In this document: positions 44,159-52,962 of the stretch, one piece after another
How positions within the stretch are numbered: position 1 is the first letter of the stretch
Layout of the letters: each line of letters begins with the position of its first letter
Assembly: GCF_004570865.1 (NCBI RefSeq)
Contig: NZ_SPQS01000036.1
Location: 1-53,777 of the forward strand
DNA: 53,777 nt
From: Bradyrhizobium frederickii
Lineage (GTDB): Bacteria; Pseudomonadota; Alphaproteobacteria; Rhizobiales; Xanthobacteraceae
Direction: 5' to 3'
Made by a program: the position numbers and the translations under genes
Notes under the pieces: model-generated
Told to the model about the DNA's origin: nothing
The model's database searches: none
Seen by the model: only the letters and a program-made list of their open reading frames with translations

Positions 44159-45805
44159 TTATTCTGCCGCCTGTACCATGGCAGATGGATCGGACACCAA
44201 GATACCTTCGATGCGCCTCCGGCAGCAGCCACCGGCCGCATTGGTATGCTCTCTCACCGCTGCGACGCTCCTCAGGCCGTGCGCGTAGATTGCATCCTCA
44301 ATCGTGCCCAGATCGACCGTGTTACACACGCAGATCTTCCTCGCGCGGCGCGCGGTCTCGGCGAGCGCCGGATCGCAGGCGATCGCTGCCGCCGGCGATT
44401 GCATCTGCTCCATCGCCTTGGCCAATGCCTGCCATGGTGCCGGTCGACGTAGCTGCTCCCACATCGGACTCGAGAGTGACTTATCGATCTCCTCCACCAG
44501 CTTGACCATTCCGACATAGCCCATATAGGCGTGGCAACGCTCCTGATTGATATCGAGCCATGGCATCGCCGCCTTCAGCGCGACGAACTGCGACTTGCCG
44601 CCCGATAGCATGATGTCCGCTTTTGCGTCCTTTAACATCTTAAACATCTCGCGCGGCGTAATGTCCTCGATCACGTGGGCATCCTGCCCCATGAGCTCCT
44701 TGATGCGCTCCTTGTCTTTCCTGGTTGATTTTTTGACGCTGGTTCCGACTAACTCAAGCCCTGCTTCCTGGAGTGCCGCAACGATCGACCATGACTTGAC
44801 GCCGCCGGTAATCAATAAAGCCTTCTTGCCTTCGAATCGTGGCCTGTACGGCCCTATCGCAGCCCGGGCCCACGCTTCCTCGCGCGCGATCACCGCTTCA
44901 GTGCGCCCGAGCAGATCTGCAGGCGCGCCGCGCTCAACCAATAAGCGGGCAAGCTGACGCAGCGATTCGCTCGAATCTTGAATACCGTAGAACGCCCCCT
45001 CGAAGAACGGAATCCCGTAGCGTTGCTCCATCTTGCGTGCGACGTTGATCATGGACTTTGAGCACACCAACATCGCCGCCCGCGCGCGATGGGATGAAGC
45101 GACTTCGCGATACTTGCCATCGCCGGAGATGCAGGAGAGAATCCGTATTCCAAGCTCGTCTAGCAGTGGCTTCACTTGCCAGAGCTCTCCCGAAAGGTTG
45201 TATTCTCCGATCAGGTTGATATCGTACGGGGTGGTGTAGTCTGGCTCTTGCGTCCCGATCACATAGTCGAGCAACGCCTCGCCGGCGAGCTTGTTACCGA
45301 GGTTCTTCGAGCCGACGAAGCCCGGGGAATTGATCGGGATCACCGGCTTTGCGAACCTTTGAGATGCGGCCTTACAGACTGCGTTGATATCGTCGCCAAT
45401 CATCGCCGGGATGCAGGTTTGATAAACGAAGATCGCGGGCGGGTCGCACTTGTCGATGATCTCCTTGATCGCTTTGCAGAGCCGCTTCTCGCCTCCGAAT
45501 ACAATATCGGTTTCGCTCAAATCGGTTGTGAACGAGGTGCGCCACAGATTCGAGCCTGACGACGCCGCGCCGCGATTGTCCCAGGAATTACCTTCGCACG
45601 CGATCGGACCATGCACCAAGTGAGCGACATCGGTGAACGGCTGTAGCGCAACCTTGGCGCCATCGAAAGCACAGCCGCCCGCAGCGCTCCCCGGCTGCAG
45701 TTGTTTGGTGCAGCCGTTCTTGCGTTCTGCCTCCGACTTAATGCCGTTCTTGGCGCAGCCCGGCTCGTCAAAAATATTCTGGACCGTGGCCGCTAGTGAT
45801 CTCAT
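44159..45805 (-). CDS. nifE: FeMo-cofactor scaffold subunit NifE
   Basis: A 548-residue NifE. Conserved parts: GGCAFDGAKVALQPF, HLVHGPIACEGNSWDNRG, VYQTCIPAMIGDD, and MLSGGKSQFVALK with DINQERCHAYMGY. The last 60 residues form a Bfd-like 2Fe-2S segment (ICVCNTVDLGTIEDAIY ... AAGGCCRRRIEGIL), an extension seen in some alphaproteobacterial NifE. It lies 96 bases after nifK, with a hairpin between them (45858-45884). Confidence 0.96.
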   Translation of the reverse strand: MRSLAATVQNIFDEPGCAKNGIKSEAERKNGCTKQLQPGSAAGGCAFDGAKVALQPFTDVAHLVHGPIACEGNSWDNRGAASSGSNLWRTSFTTDLSETDIVFGGEKRLCKAIKEIIDKCDPPAIFVYQTCIPAMIGDDINAVCKAASQRFAKPVIPINSPGFVGSKNLGNKLAGEALLDYVIGTQEPDYTTPYDINLIGEYNLSGELWQVKPLLDELGIRILSCISGDGKYREVASSHRARAAMLVCSKSMINVARKMEQRYGIPFFEGAFYGIQDSSESLRQLARLLVERGAPADLLGRTEAVIAREEAWARAAIGPYRPRFEGKKALLITGGVKSWSIVAALQEAGLELVGTSVKKSTRKDKERIKELMGQDAHVIEDITPREMFKMLKDAKADIMLSGGKSQFVALKAAMPWLDINQERCHAYMGYVGMVKLVEEIDKSLSSPMWEQLRRPAPWQALAKAMEQMQSPAAAIACDPALAETARRARKICVCNTVDLGTIEDAIYAHGLRSVAAVREHTNAAGGCCRRRIEGILVSDPSAMVQAAE

Positions 45806-45857
45806 CCCTTTTTCCTCTCAGCGCAAACTAATTGCATGGTCAACGGTCATGTGCTTG

Positions 45858-45884
45858 TGCCATCGCAGAGTTATTGCGATGGCA
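45858..45884. terminator. Hairpin between nifK and nifE
   Basis: TGCCATCGCA and its exact reverse complement flank a 7-base loop (GAGTTAT). No T-run follows. It probably acts as an RNA-stability element or attenuator that keeps nifDK transcript above nifEN, not as a full terminator. Confidence 0.55.
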
Positions 45885-45901
45885 TGCGACACGGTCGCTC
45901 A

Positions 45902-47458
45902 TCAACGAATGATGTCGAAGCTGTAGTCAGTTTCGCCAAGAACGTTTGTCTTCTTGTCCATCTCATCGAAGACCTTGTCCAGGATCTTCACGAGCACATT
46001 CAGGCCGCCCTGATAGCCCCATAGGGGGGACCGGTGATGGTGATGCCGATCAAAAATTGGAAAGCCGATGCGGATCAGTGGCGTTCCAGTATCGCGCTCC
46101 AGATACTTGCCATAGGTGTTGCCAATCAGAAAATCGACTGGCTCGGTGAACAGGAGTGAGCGCATGTGCCAGAGGTCCCGGCCCGGATAGGCTTGGCAGC
46201 CCTGCCCGAATGGCGAGCTTGCAAGCAGCATCTGCATTTTTTCGTGCCATGCCTTGCTGCCGTTCGTGGACAGCACATGGGTCGGTTCGGCGCCGAGTTC
46301 GAGCAGAAACGCAGCCAGCCCATAGCAAAGATCCGGATCACCATAGATCGCGAACTTCTTGCCATGGATATGCGCGCTGGAGTCAGCGATGGCGTCGACC
46401 AAGCGGCCACGTTCTCGCGCGAGCTGCTCGGGAATCTCCTTGCCGCTGATGCGTGACAGCGCCACGATAAAGTCATCCGTTGCGGATAAGCCCACCGGGT
46501 AGTTGAAGGATACGATGTCCTGCCCATGATCAGCAACGAATGGCAGCGTTTTTTCGGTGCACCACTGCTGCATGGAGATTGTCGCCTTGGCGTGAACCGC
46601 GTTGGCCGCATCTTCCAGCGTCGTGCCTCCGTCATACATCCGGAATTCGCCGTCTGTCGGAGTATCGAAGACTTCAGAATTATCAGCGAGAATCGTGTGC
46701 TGGATGCCCATCAACGCCAAGATGCGCTTGATTTCGCGAAGGTTCCCGACGGTATAGCCATCGAACCCACCAATGATGTTGATCGCCCCGTTCTGCTTGC
46801 GCTCCAGCTTCGGCGCTGTTCCGGCCTTACCGTCCCAAAAATGCTCCAGAATGCCCTTGAGCGCATTGTCATATCCGGTGACGTGGCTCCCGACGAACGC
46901 CGGCGTATGGGCGAATGGCACGTCGAAGTCCGCCGGGACCGAGCCTTTTTCTTTCGACGTTTTGATGAAGGCATTGAGGTCATCGCCGATCACCTCGGCC
47001 ATGCAGGTGGTCGAGACCGCAATCATCTTGGGTTTGTACATGTTGTAGCTGTTCGCGAGCCCGTCGGTCATGTTGTTCAGACCGCCGAATACGGCAGCAT
47101 CTTCCGTCATCGACGAGGAGACGCAGGAAGAAGGCTCCTTAAAGTGCCGCGACAGATGGCTGCGGTAATAGGCAACGCAGCCTTGCGAGCCGTGGACGAA
47201 GGGCAGCGTGCCCTCAAAGCCAACAGAGGCGAATACGGCGCCAAGTGGCTGGCATGCCTTGGCCGGATTTACCGCTAGCGCCTCCCGCGCAAAGTTCTTT
47301 TCGCGATATTCGGCCGTCTTCGTCCATTCCTTGATGCGTTCAACCTCGGCGGGATCGCGCGGATTCTCGAATATCTTCTTTTTGGCCAGCATCTCCTGGT
47401 ATTCTGGACCTCGGAACAGTTCGAGATGATCGAGCACGTGTTCGGCACTCTGCGCCAT
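45902..47458 (-). CDS. nifK: Nitrogenase MoFe protein beta chain NifK
   Basis: A 518-residue NifK. P-cluster cysteines are in KACQPLGAVFA, HGSQGCVAYY and STTCMAEVIGDD. A Ser-rich block, CVSSSMTEDAAVFGG, is also conserved. Start ATG 47458 has AAGGA upstream. It follows nifD by 66 bases and forms the alpha2beta2 dinitrogenase with NifD. Confidence 0.98.
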   Translation of the reverse strand: MAQSAEHVLDHLELFRGPEYQEMLAKKKIFENPRDPAEVERIKEWTKTAEYREKNFAREALAVNPAKACQPLGAVFASVGFEGTLPFVHGSQGCVAYYRSHLSRHFKEPSSCVSSSMTEDAAVFGGLNNMTDGLANSYNMYKPKMIAVSTTCMAEVIGDDLNAFIKTSKEKGSVPADFDVPFAHTPAFVGSHVTGYDNALKGILEHFWDGKAGTAPKLERKQNGAINIIGGFDGYTVGNLREIKRILALMGIQHTILADNSEVFDTPTDGEFRMYDGGTTLEDAANAVHAKATISMQQWCTEKTLPFVADHGQDIVSFNYPVGLSATDDFIVALSRISGKEIPEQLARERGRLVDAIADSSAHIHGKKFAIYGDPDLCYGLAAFLLELGAEPTHVLSTNGSKAWHEKMQMLLASSPFGQGCQAYPGRDLWHMRSLLFTEPVDFLIGNTYGKYLERDTGTPLIRIGFPIFDRHHHHRSPLWGYQGGLNVLVKILDKVFDEMDKKTNVLGETDYSFDIIR

Positions 47459-47524
47459 TGTTGAAATCCTTCACTATCGAGATTGGTGTCGCCCTGGCTT
47501 TCCGGCAGAGCGAGATGAGTTGGT

Positions 47525-49027
47525 TTATTCTGCTGCCAGGAGCTTGGCCCTCGAAGCTTCCTTCCAGGGGGCCTTCGTTTTCTTCCAGACGGGCGAGTTG
47601 ATGGCCATGTCCATGTCGCGGGCAAAGATGGCAAAGCCGTCGTAGCCGTGATATGGGCCCGAGTAGTCCCAGGAATGCATCTGCCGGAACGGCACACCCA
47701 TCTTTTGAAAAACGTATTTTTCCTTGATGCCCGAGCCGACGAGGTCAGGCTGGAGCTTTTCGACGAAGCGCTCGAACTCATAGCCATTAACGTCATCGTA
47801 GATGAGCGTGCTGTCCTTTACGTAGTGCTGAGCTGTGCGCTGATAGTCGTCGTTGTGACCGAACTCGTATCCCGTACCAATGACTTCCATCCCGAGGTCC
47901 TCGTATGCGCCGATCACATGACGCGGACGGAGCCCTCCGACGTACAGCATCACCGTCTTGCCCTCCAGGCGCGGGCGATATTTTGCAATCACAGCGCTCA
48001 CCAGCGGTTGGTACTTTTCAATCACCCGCTCGGCGCCTTCCTTGATCTTGTCGTCGAAATAGCCAGCAATCTTCCGCAGCGACTCTGCGATCTTTGAAGG
48101 TCCGAAGAAGTTGTACTCGCACCAGGGGATACCGAACTTCTCTTCCATGTGACGCGAGATGTAGTTCATAGAACGGTAGCAATGCAGAATGTTGAGCTTT
48201 GCCTTCGGCGTTGCCTCGAGCTCAGCTAGTGAACCGTCGCCGGACCACTGCGCGATCACCCGCAGGCCCATCTCCTCTAGCAGAATTCGCGATGACCAGG
48301 CGTCGCCGCCGATATTGTAGTCTCCGATGATCGCAACATCGTACGGCGTCGGCTCAAACTTTGATTTGCCATCGGACTCGAGCTGGTCGAAAATCCAATC
48401 GCGCACCGCATCGTTGGCGATGTGATGGCCTAGTGATTGCGACACACCCCGAAAGCCCTCACAACGGACCGGCACGATGGTCTTGCCGCCGTATTCCTTG
48501 GATTTCGCTCTCGACACGGCCTCGATGTCGTCACCGATCAATCCGATCGGGCATTCCGATTGGATCGTGATGCCGTTGTTGAGCGGAAACAGCTCCTGGA
48601 TTTCGTCAAGAATTTTGACCAGCTTTTTGTCGCCACCGAATACGATATCCTTTTCCTGGAAGTCGGAGGTGAACTGCAGGGTCACGAAGCTATCGATCCC
48701 CGTCGTGCCAACGTAATAATTGCGTCGGGAGCCCCACGAATATTGACCGCAGCCTACCGGGCCATGGCTGATATGGACCATGTCCTTGATCGGTCCCCAG
48801 ACCACTCCCTTTGACCCTGCATAGGCGCAGCCCCTGATCGTCATCACGCCAGGTATGGATTTGATGTTGGACTTCACCCCGCAATCTGACTTGCCGGCTT
48901 GGTGAACGTTGAGGTGCTTGGCACGCCGTTTCGCGGTTTTCTCCGGATAGACCTTCAGCACCTCCTCGATCAGCTCTTTGTTGCGAGCCCTGATTTCTGC
49001 GATGCTCTGGGTCGTGGCGAGACTCAT
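47525..49027 (-). CDS. nifD: Nitrogenase MoFe protein alpha chain NifD
   Basis: A 500-residue NifD. P-cluster cysteines: RGCAYAGSKG, GPVGCGQYSWG and IQSECPIGLIGDD. FeMo-co ligands: Cys in LNILHCYRSMNY and His in FRQMHSWDYSGPYHG. Start ATG 49027 fits the family (MSLATTQSIAEI); the upstream in-frame extension to 49093 contains the promoter and is rejected. First gene of the nifDKENX run, driven by the sigma-54 element at 49082-49097. Confidence 0.98.
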   Translation of the reverse strand: MSLATTQSIAEIRARNKELIEEVLKVYPEKTAKRRAKHLNVHQAGKSDCGVKSNIKSIPGVMTIRGCAYAGSKGVVWGPIKDMVHISHGPVGCGQYSWGSRRNYYVGTTGIDSFVTLQFTSDFQEKDIVFGGDKKLVKILDEIQELFPLNNGITIQSECPIGLIGDDIEAVSRAKSKEYGGKTIVPVRCEGFRGVSQSLGHHIANDAVRDWIFDQLESDGKSKFEPTPYDVAIIGDYNIGGDAWSSRILLEEMGLRVIAQWSGDGSLAELEATPKAKLNILHCYRSMNYISRHMEEKFGIPWCEYNFFGPSKIAESLRKIAGYFDDKIKEGAERVIEKYQPLVSAVIAKYRPRLEGKTVMLYVGGLRPRHVIGAYEDLGMEVIGTGYEFGHNDDYQRTAQHYVKDSTLIYDDVNGYEFERFVEKLQPDLVGSGIKEKYVFQKMGVPFRQMHSWDYSGPYHGYDGFAIFARDMDMAINSPVWKKTKAPWKEASRAKLLAAE

Positions 49028-49081
49028 CTGATGTCCTTCAAAAGTTAGCTGTTGCGAGGGCGGCTTCTTGGGCAAGACTTT

Positions 49082-49097
49082 TGCAACCAGCATGCCA
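49082..49097 (-). promoter_or_regulatory. Sigma-54 promoter of nifDKENX
   Basis: The minus strand reads TGGCATGCTGGTTGCA, a good RpoN match (TGGCAT-N5-TTGCA). The nifD start is 55 bases downstream. Confidence 0.9.
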
Positions 49098-49167
49098 GCG
49101 CATCATGTGCGCCAAAAACATAGCAATCAAAGTCGCTTAGCGCGCCTCCTGCGGTTACGGTGGTTGG

Positions 49168-49183
49168 TGTTGCGAACCCGACA
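49168..49183. promoter_or_regulatory. NifA upstream activator site (nifD, proximal)
   Basis: TGTTGCGAACCCGACA is TGT-N10-ACA, 71 bases upstream of the nifD -24 element. The rest of 49098-49492 holds the distal NifA site and no gene. Confidence 0.83.
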
Positions 49184-49217
49184 TTACGCTTGGGGCAGAG
49201 AACTCTTGGCTCCGCCC

Positions 49218-49233
49218 TGTTCGAAATTGAACA
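49218..49233. promoter_or_regulatory. NifA upstream activator site (nifD, distal)
   Basis: TGTTCGAAATTGAACA is TGT-N10-ACA and almost fully palindromic, extending to CCCTGTTC and GAACAAGGG on the flanks. It lies 50 bases upstream of the proximal site. Confidence 0.83.
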
Positions 49234-49492
49234 AGGGCTGGCTATGCGTGAAATTGCCCGCCCAATTCTCGAACGTGTTCGCGATCGCAGTACGCTGCGA
49301 TCGACCTCGCCTAAGGCGCCGCACTGGAAGACCGGCCGCAAGGGCGGCTGGCCGACACAGGCCCATCAATCCTATCTATGCTTGTTGCGACCTACAGGTG
49401 CTTACCTGCTGCTATGTGGTCAGGTGCATGACCTCATCCTCCAGGCCTCAATGCGAGCTGCCTTGCCACCTGGAGATCGCAGGCTGGCCTAA

Positions 49493-50740
49493 TCACGAGA
49501 ACAGCTGCCGCGCCTTGATAAGCGCACGCACGAGCACATCGATCTCCTGATGTGTATTGTAAAGTCCGAGGGACGCACGGCACGTTGCCAGCACGCCGAA
49601 GCGCTTGAGCAGCGGCATCGCACAATGGGTCCCCGCCCGCACCGCTACACCGGCGCGGTCGATGACGGTGGCAATATCATGCGCATGCGCACTCTTCATA
49701 TCAAAAGAAATGATCGGTCCCTTGTCGGCCGGGTTCCCGATCAAGCGCATGAAATTGATCTCCGCCAGCCTCTCCTGCGCGTAAGCGAGCAGCACGCTCT
49801 CGTGCCTGCGGATCTGCACCTTGCCTATTGAATTGATGTAATCGATAGCTGCCCCTAAACCAATGGCTTCGACGATCGGCGGCGTACCTGCTTCGAACCG
49901 GTGTGGCGGATCACCATAAATGACGCCGGAACGCGAGACCTCGCGGATCATCTCTCCGCCGCCATTGAAGGGCGGCATCGATGCCAGATGCTCAGACTTG
50001 CCGTAAAGCACACCGATCCCGGTCGGACCATAGAGTTTGTGGCCCGTCATGACGTAGAAATCGCAATCAATGTCGCAAACGTCGGCGCTCAGATGGACGC
50101 AAGCTTGCGAGCCGTCAACCAGCACCGGGATACCACGAGCATGCGCGATCCTCACCACGTCTTTCACCGGCAATACTGTGCCGAGCACGTTCGACATTTG
50201 TGTGATTGCAACCATCTTGGTGCGCGGGGTCAGCAGTCGCTCAAACTCATCGAGCAAGAAGTTTCCGTCATCATCCACTGGCGCCCATTTGATCACTGCA
50301 CCGAGTCGTTCCCTGAGAAGGTGCCATGGCACAATGTTCGAATGGTGTTCCATCATGGAGAGCACGATCTCATCACCCGGGTTAACGCGTTCACGGCCAA
50401 AAGTCTGCGCGACCAGATTGATTGCCTCCGTGGCGCTCCGAGTGAAGATGATCTCTTCGTTTGTACGCGCGTTCACAAACCGCGCCACCTTGGTACGGGC
50501 GCCTTCATACGCCTCGGTCGCCGCGTTTGCGAGGTAGTGCAAGCCGCGATGAACGTTGGCGTATTCGCTGGAGTACACCTGCATCATACGGTCAAGCACC
50601 GCGTTTGGCTTTTGCGAGGATGCAGCGTTATCGAGGTAAACAAGCGGCTTGCCGTACACCGTCATGGCGAGCGCGGGAAAGTCCATACGTATACGGTTGA
50701 CGTCGTAACTGCCATTGCTCACGGCGGGATGTGCGCTCAT
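49493..50740 (-). CDS. sufS: Cysteine desulfurase SufS
   Basis: A 415-residue class II cysteine desulfurase. PLP lysine in MTGHKLYGPTGIGVLYG; active cysteine in CRASLGLYNT; typical blocks YLDNAASSQKPNAV, EHHSNIVPW and GTHCAMPLL. It starts with ATG overlapping the sufD stop. SUF sulfur delivery normally needs SufE or SufU, and none is seen downstream; nifD follows after about 400 bases. It may serve Fe-S assembly during nitrogen fixation alongside NifS. Confidence 0.94.
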   Translation of the reverse strand: MSAHPAVSNGSYDVNRIRMDFPALAMTVYGKPLVYLDNAASSQKPNAVLDRMMQVYSSEYANVHRGLHYLANAATEAYEGARTKVARFVNARTNEEIIFTRSATEAINLVAQTFGRERVNPGDEIVLSMMEHHSNIVPWHLLRERLGAVIKWAPVDDDGNFLLDEFERLLTPRTKMVAITQMSNVLGTVLPVKDVVRIAHARGIPVLVDGSQACVHLSADVCDIDCDFYVMTGHKLYGPTGIGVLYGKSEHLASMPPFNGGGEMIREVSRSGVIYGDPPHRFEAGTPPIVEAIGLGAAIDYINSIGKVQIRRHESVLLAYAQERLAEINFMRLIGNPADKGPIISFDMKSAHAHDIATVIDRAGVAVRAGTHCAMPLLKRFGVLATCRASLGLYNTHQEIDVLVRALIKARQLFS

Positions 50741-52059
50741 CGCCCCGCCTGCAGCCAGTGTTCAGCTTGAGCTGTCACAAAATCGCGCAGATTCTCGGAA
50801 GTGATCTCCTCAATCGACTCGCCAAGGAACGCTTTAATCAGCAACGACTTCGCATCCTTCTCGGGTAGCCCTCGAGCGCGCAGATAGAATACGAGACTGT
50901 TGTCCAGCGCACCCGATGTCGCTCCGTGGCCGCAGGTCACGTCGTCAGCCAAGATTTCAAGTTCCGGCTTACTGTCAGCCTCGGCCTGGTCGGACAAGAG
51001 CAACGCTCGCGTCGTCAGGGTGGCGTCCGTCTTCCGGGCGGCAGGACGAACGACAATTCGGCCCTGAAATACCGAGCGGCCTCGATCGTCGATGACCGCG
51101 CGGAACTTCTCCCGACTGGTGCAATGTGGCACGGCATGGTCGACCACCATCGTTGTGTCGGCGTGAAGCTCGCCCCTGATGAGATTAACTCCATTCGCCG
51201 AGACCTTGGTTCCCTCGCCAGCCAGCGAGATGAATCCCTGATAGCGGCTGATGGAGCCGCTGCAGGTCATGCTGAAGAGGTCGAGCTTAGCCCTGGCGCC
51301 GACTGCGATGATCGCCGACGAGATATTCACGGCGTCAGAGGCAGCGGCTGCGACGCGGATATACGAAAGGCTCGCCTCGTTACCGACTAGGGCGATTATC
51401 GCATCGTTGGCTTGATAGCCGCTCGCGCGTTCAGCCGAGACGAAACTTTCCACGATGGCCGCATGCGCGCCTTTACCAAGCTGTAGATACGAGCGTGTAA
51501 AGGTGGACACGGACGCGCCGGTTGCGACGTGAACGATTTGAATTGGACGCTTCACCGCGTTGCCGTCGGCGACCGTAATCACCAGGCCATCTGTTGCCAA
51601 TGCGGCGTTGAGCGAGATAATGGAATCGGTCGTCGTCGACAGCACCAGACCTGCCATGTCGCCAGGGGCCGAATTCTCCAGAACCTCTCGCAGCGACCGC
51701 ACAACAAGTTCATTTTCCAGCCTGCCGAGATCGGATAGCTCCGGCACGAATATGCCATCCACCAAAACCAGTTTGACCGCCTGATCGGCAGACACTTGCT
51801 CGGCCGACACCTTTGCGCGCACTAGCGCCTCCGCATCCGGTCGCGGAGCGAGTGGCAGCACCTCGCCGATCAGTGCGCGCAGATCTGTGTATTTCCAGTC
51901 CTCCATGCCCCGATGCGGAAGACCGGTACGCTCGTAGACCTCAAATGCGCTCGCCCGGATTTGGGGAACAAGGCCTGCACCAGGCAGCCGTCCACGCGCC
52001 GCAGCGAAAACATTGCCACTTGCGCGTTCGGGGTCGGCTTTGGGCAAAACCTGCTTCAT
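50737..52059 (-). CDS. sufD: Fe-S cluster assembly protein SufD
   Basis: A 440-residue SufD. Blocks: LPHRGMEDWKYTDLRAL near the N-terminus, SYLQLGKGAHAAIVESFVS in the middle, and the C-terminal LEILADDVTCGHGATSGALD with ARGLPEKDAKSLLIKAFLGE. Start ATG 52059 fits the family; the longer frame to 52110 overlaps sufC. It overlaps sufS by 4 bases. By eye its codon use is less GC-rich at third positions than sufC just upstream. Confidence 0.94.
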   Translation of the reverse strand: MKQVLPKADPERASGNVFAAARGRLPGAGLVPQIRASAFEVYERTGLPHRGMEDWKYTDLRALIGEVLPLAPRPDAEALVRAKVSAEQVSADQAVKLVLVDGIFVPELSDLGRLENELVVRSLREVLENSAPGDMAGLVLSTTTDSIISLNAALATDGLVITVADGNAVKRPIQIVHVATGASVSTFTRSYLQLGKGAHAAIVESFVSAERASGYQANDAIIALVGNEASLSYIRVAAAASDAVNISSAIIAVGARAKLDLFSMTCSGSISRYQGFISLAGEGTKVSANGVNLIRGELHADTTMVVDHAVPHCTSREKFRAVIDDRGRSVFQGRIVVRPAARKTDATLTTRALLLSDQAEADSKPELEILADDVTCGHGATSGALDNSLVFYLRARGLPEKDAKSLLIKAFLGESIEEITSENLRDFVTAQAEHWLQAGR

Positions 52060-52076
52060 CGGAGTCCCTAGAGCCG

Positions 52077-52829
52077 TCAGGCCGCGTCTTCGAATTGGCC
52101 GTAGCCACAAGCCTCGAGCTCCAGCGCCAGTTCCTTGCCGCCGCTCTTCACGACTCGGCCCTTCGACATCACGTGCACGACGTCAGGCACGATGTAGTTG
52201 AGCAGCCGCTGATAATGGGTGATGACGACCATCGCGCGCTTGGGCGACCGCAGCGCGTTGACGCCGTCCGCCGCGATGCGCAGCGCGTCGATGTCGAGGC
52301 CCGAATCCATCTCGTCAAGGATGCACAGGCTCGGCTCGAACAGCGCCATCTGCAGCACCTCGTTGCGCTTCTTCTCGCCGCCGGAGAAGCCGACATTGAC
52401 GCCGCGCTTGAGCATGTCCTGCGGGATGTTCAGCGACTTCGAGACCTCGCGGACCTTCTTGAGGAAGTCCGGCGTCGAGTATTCATCCTCGCCGCGCGCC
52501 TTGCGCTGGGCGTTCAGTGCCGTGCGCAGGAAGTTCATGGTGGCGACGCCGGGAATTTCGACCGGGTACTGGAACGCCAGGAACACGCCCTTGGCGGCGC
52601 GCTCGTTCGGCTCCATCTCCAAGAGGTCCTCGCCCCTAAACAGGATCTGGCCGTCGGTGACCTCGTAGCCGGGCTTGCCGGCGATGACGTGCGAGAGCGT
52701 CGACTTGCCGGAGCCGTTCGGCCCCATGATCGCATGCACCTCGCCTTCGTTCACGGTCAGCGTCAGCCCGTGGAGGATCTCACGCTCCTCGACACGAACC
52801 TTGAGGTCTTTCACTTCAAGCAAAGCCAT
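52077..52829 (-). CDS. sufC: Fe-S assembly ATPase SufC
   Basis: A 250-residue ABC ATPase of the SufBCD scaffold. Walker A GPNGSGKSTLSHVI; signature FSGGEKKRNE; Walker B CILDEMDSGLDID; H-loop VVITHYQRLL. Start ATG 52829 follows GGAAGG by 6 bases; the ATG one codon earlier is also possible. Its codons are strongly GC-ending, unlike those of the nif genes. Upstream is the palindromic repeat pair at 52850-52956. Confidence 0.95.
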   Translation of the reverse strand: MALLEVKDLKVRVEEREILHGLTLTVNEGEVHAIMGPNGSGKSTLSHVIAGKPGYEVTDGQILFRGEDLLEMEPNERAAKGVFLAFQYPVEIPGVATMNFLRTALNAQRKARGEDEYSTPDFLKKVREVSKSLNIPQDMLKRGVNVGFSGGEKKRNEVLQMALFEPSLCILDEMDSGLDIDALRIAADGVNALRSPKRAMVVITHYQRLLNYIVPDVVHVMSKGRVVKSGGKELALELEACGYGQFEDAA

Positions 52830-52849
52830 CATTTTCCTTCCATCTATCT

Positions 52850-52956
52850 CCTCATCCTGAGGAGCGCCGAAAGGCGCGTCTCGAAGGATTGAGGCCATCA
52901 ATCTTTCCGGTATCCATCCTTCGAGACGGCCGCTTGCGCGGCCTCTCAGGACGAGG
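52850..52956. repeat. Inverted pair of REP-like palindromic elements
   Basis: Two similar copies lie in opposite orientation. The left copy runs CCTCATCCTGAGGAGCGC ... GCGCGTCTCGAAGGAT (52850-52889). The right copy, on the opposite strand, starts CCTCGTCCTGAGAGG and ends CGTCTCGAAGGAT (52916-52956). Each has an internal GC-rich stem (GCGCC-GAAA-GGCGC; GGCCGC-TTGC-GCGGCC). The pair lies between sufB and sufC, within the operon. I recall such CTGAGGAGC...GTCTCGAAGGATG elements as frequent in Bradyrhizobium chromosomes; I saw no other copy in this window. Confidence 0.75.
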
Positions 52957-52962
52957 TCCGAG

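Noticed and set aside
48990..49093. Longer NifD start at 49093
   Set aside because: The extension overlaps the -24/-12 promoter and does not resemble NifD.
51813..52892. 359-codon plus-strand ORF
   Set aside because: Antisense shadow of sufD and sufC; long because of the GC-rich codon use.
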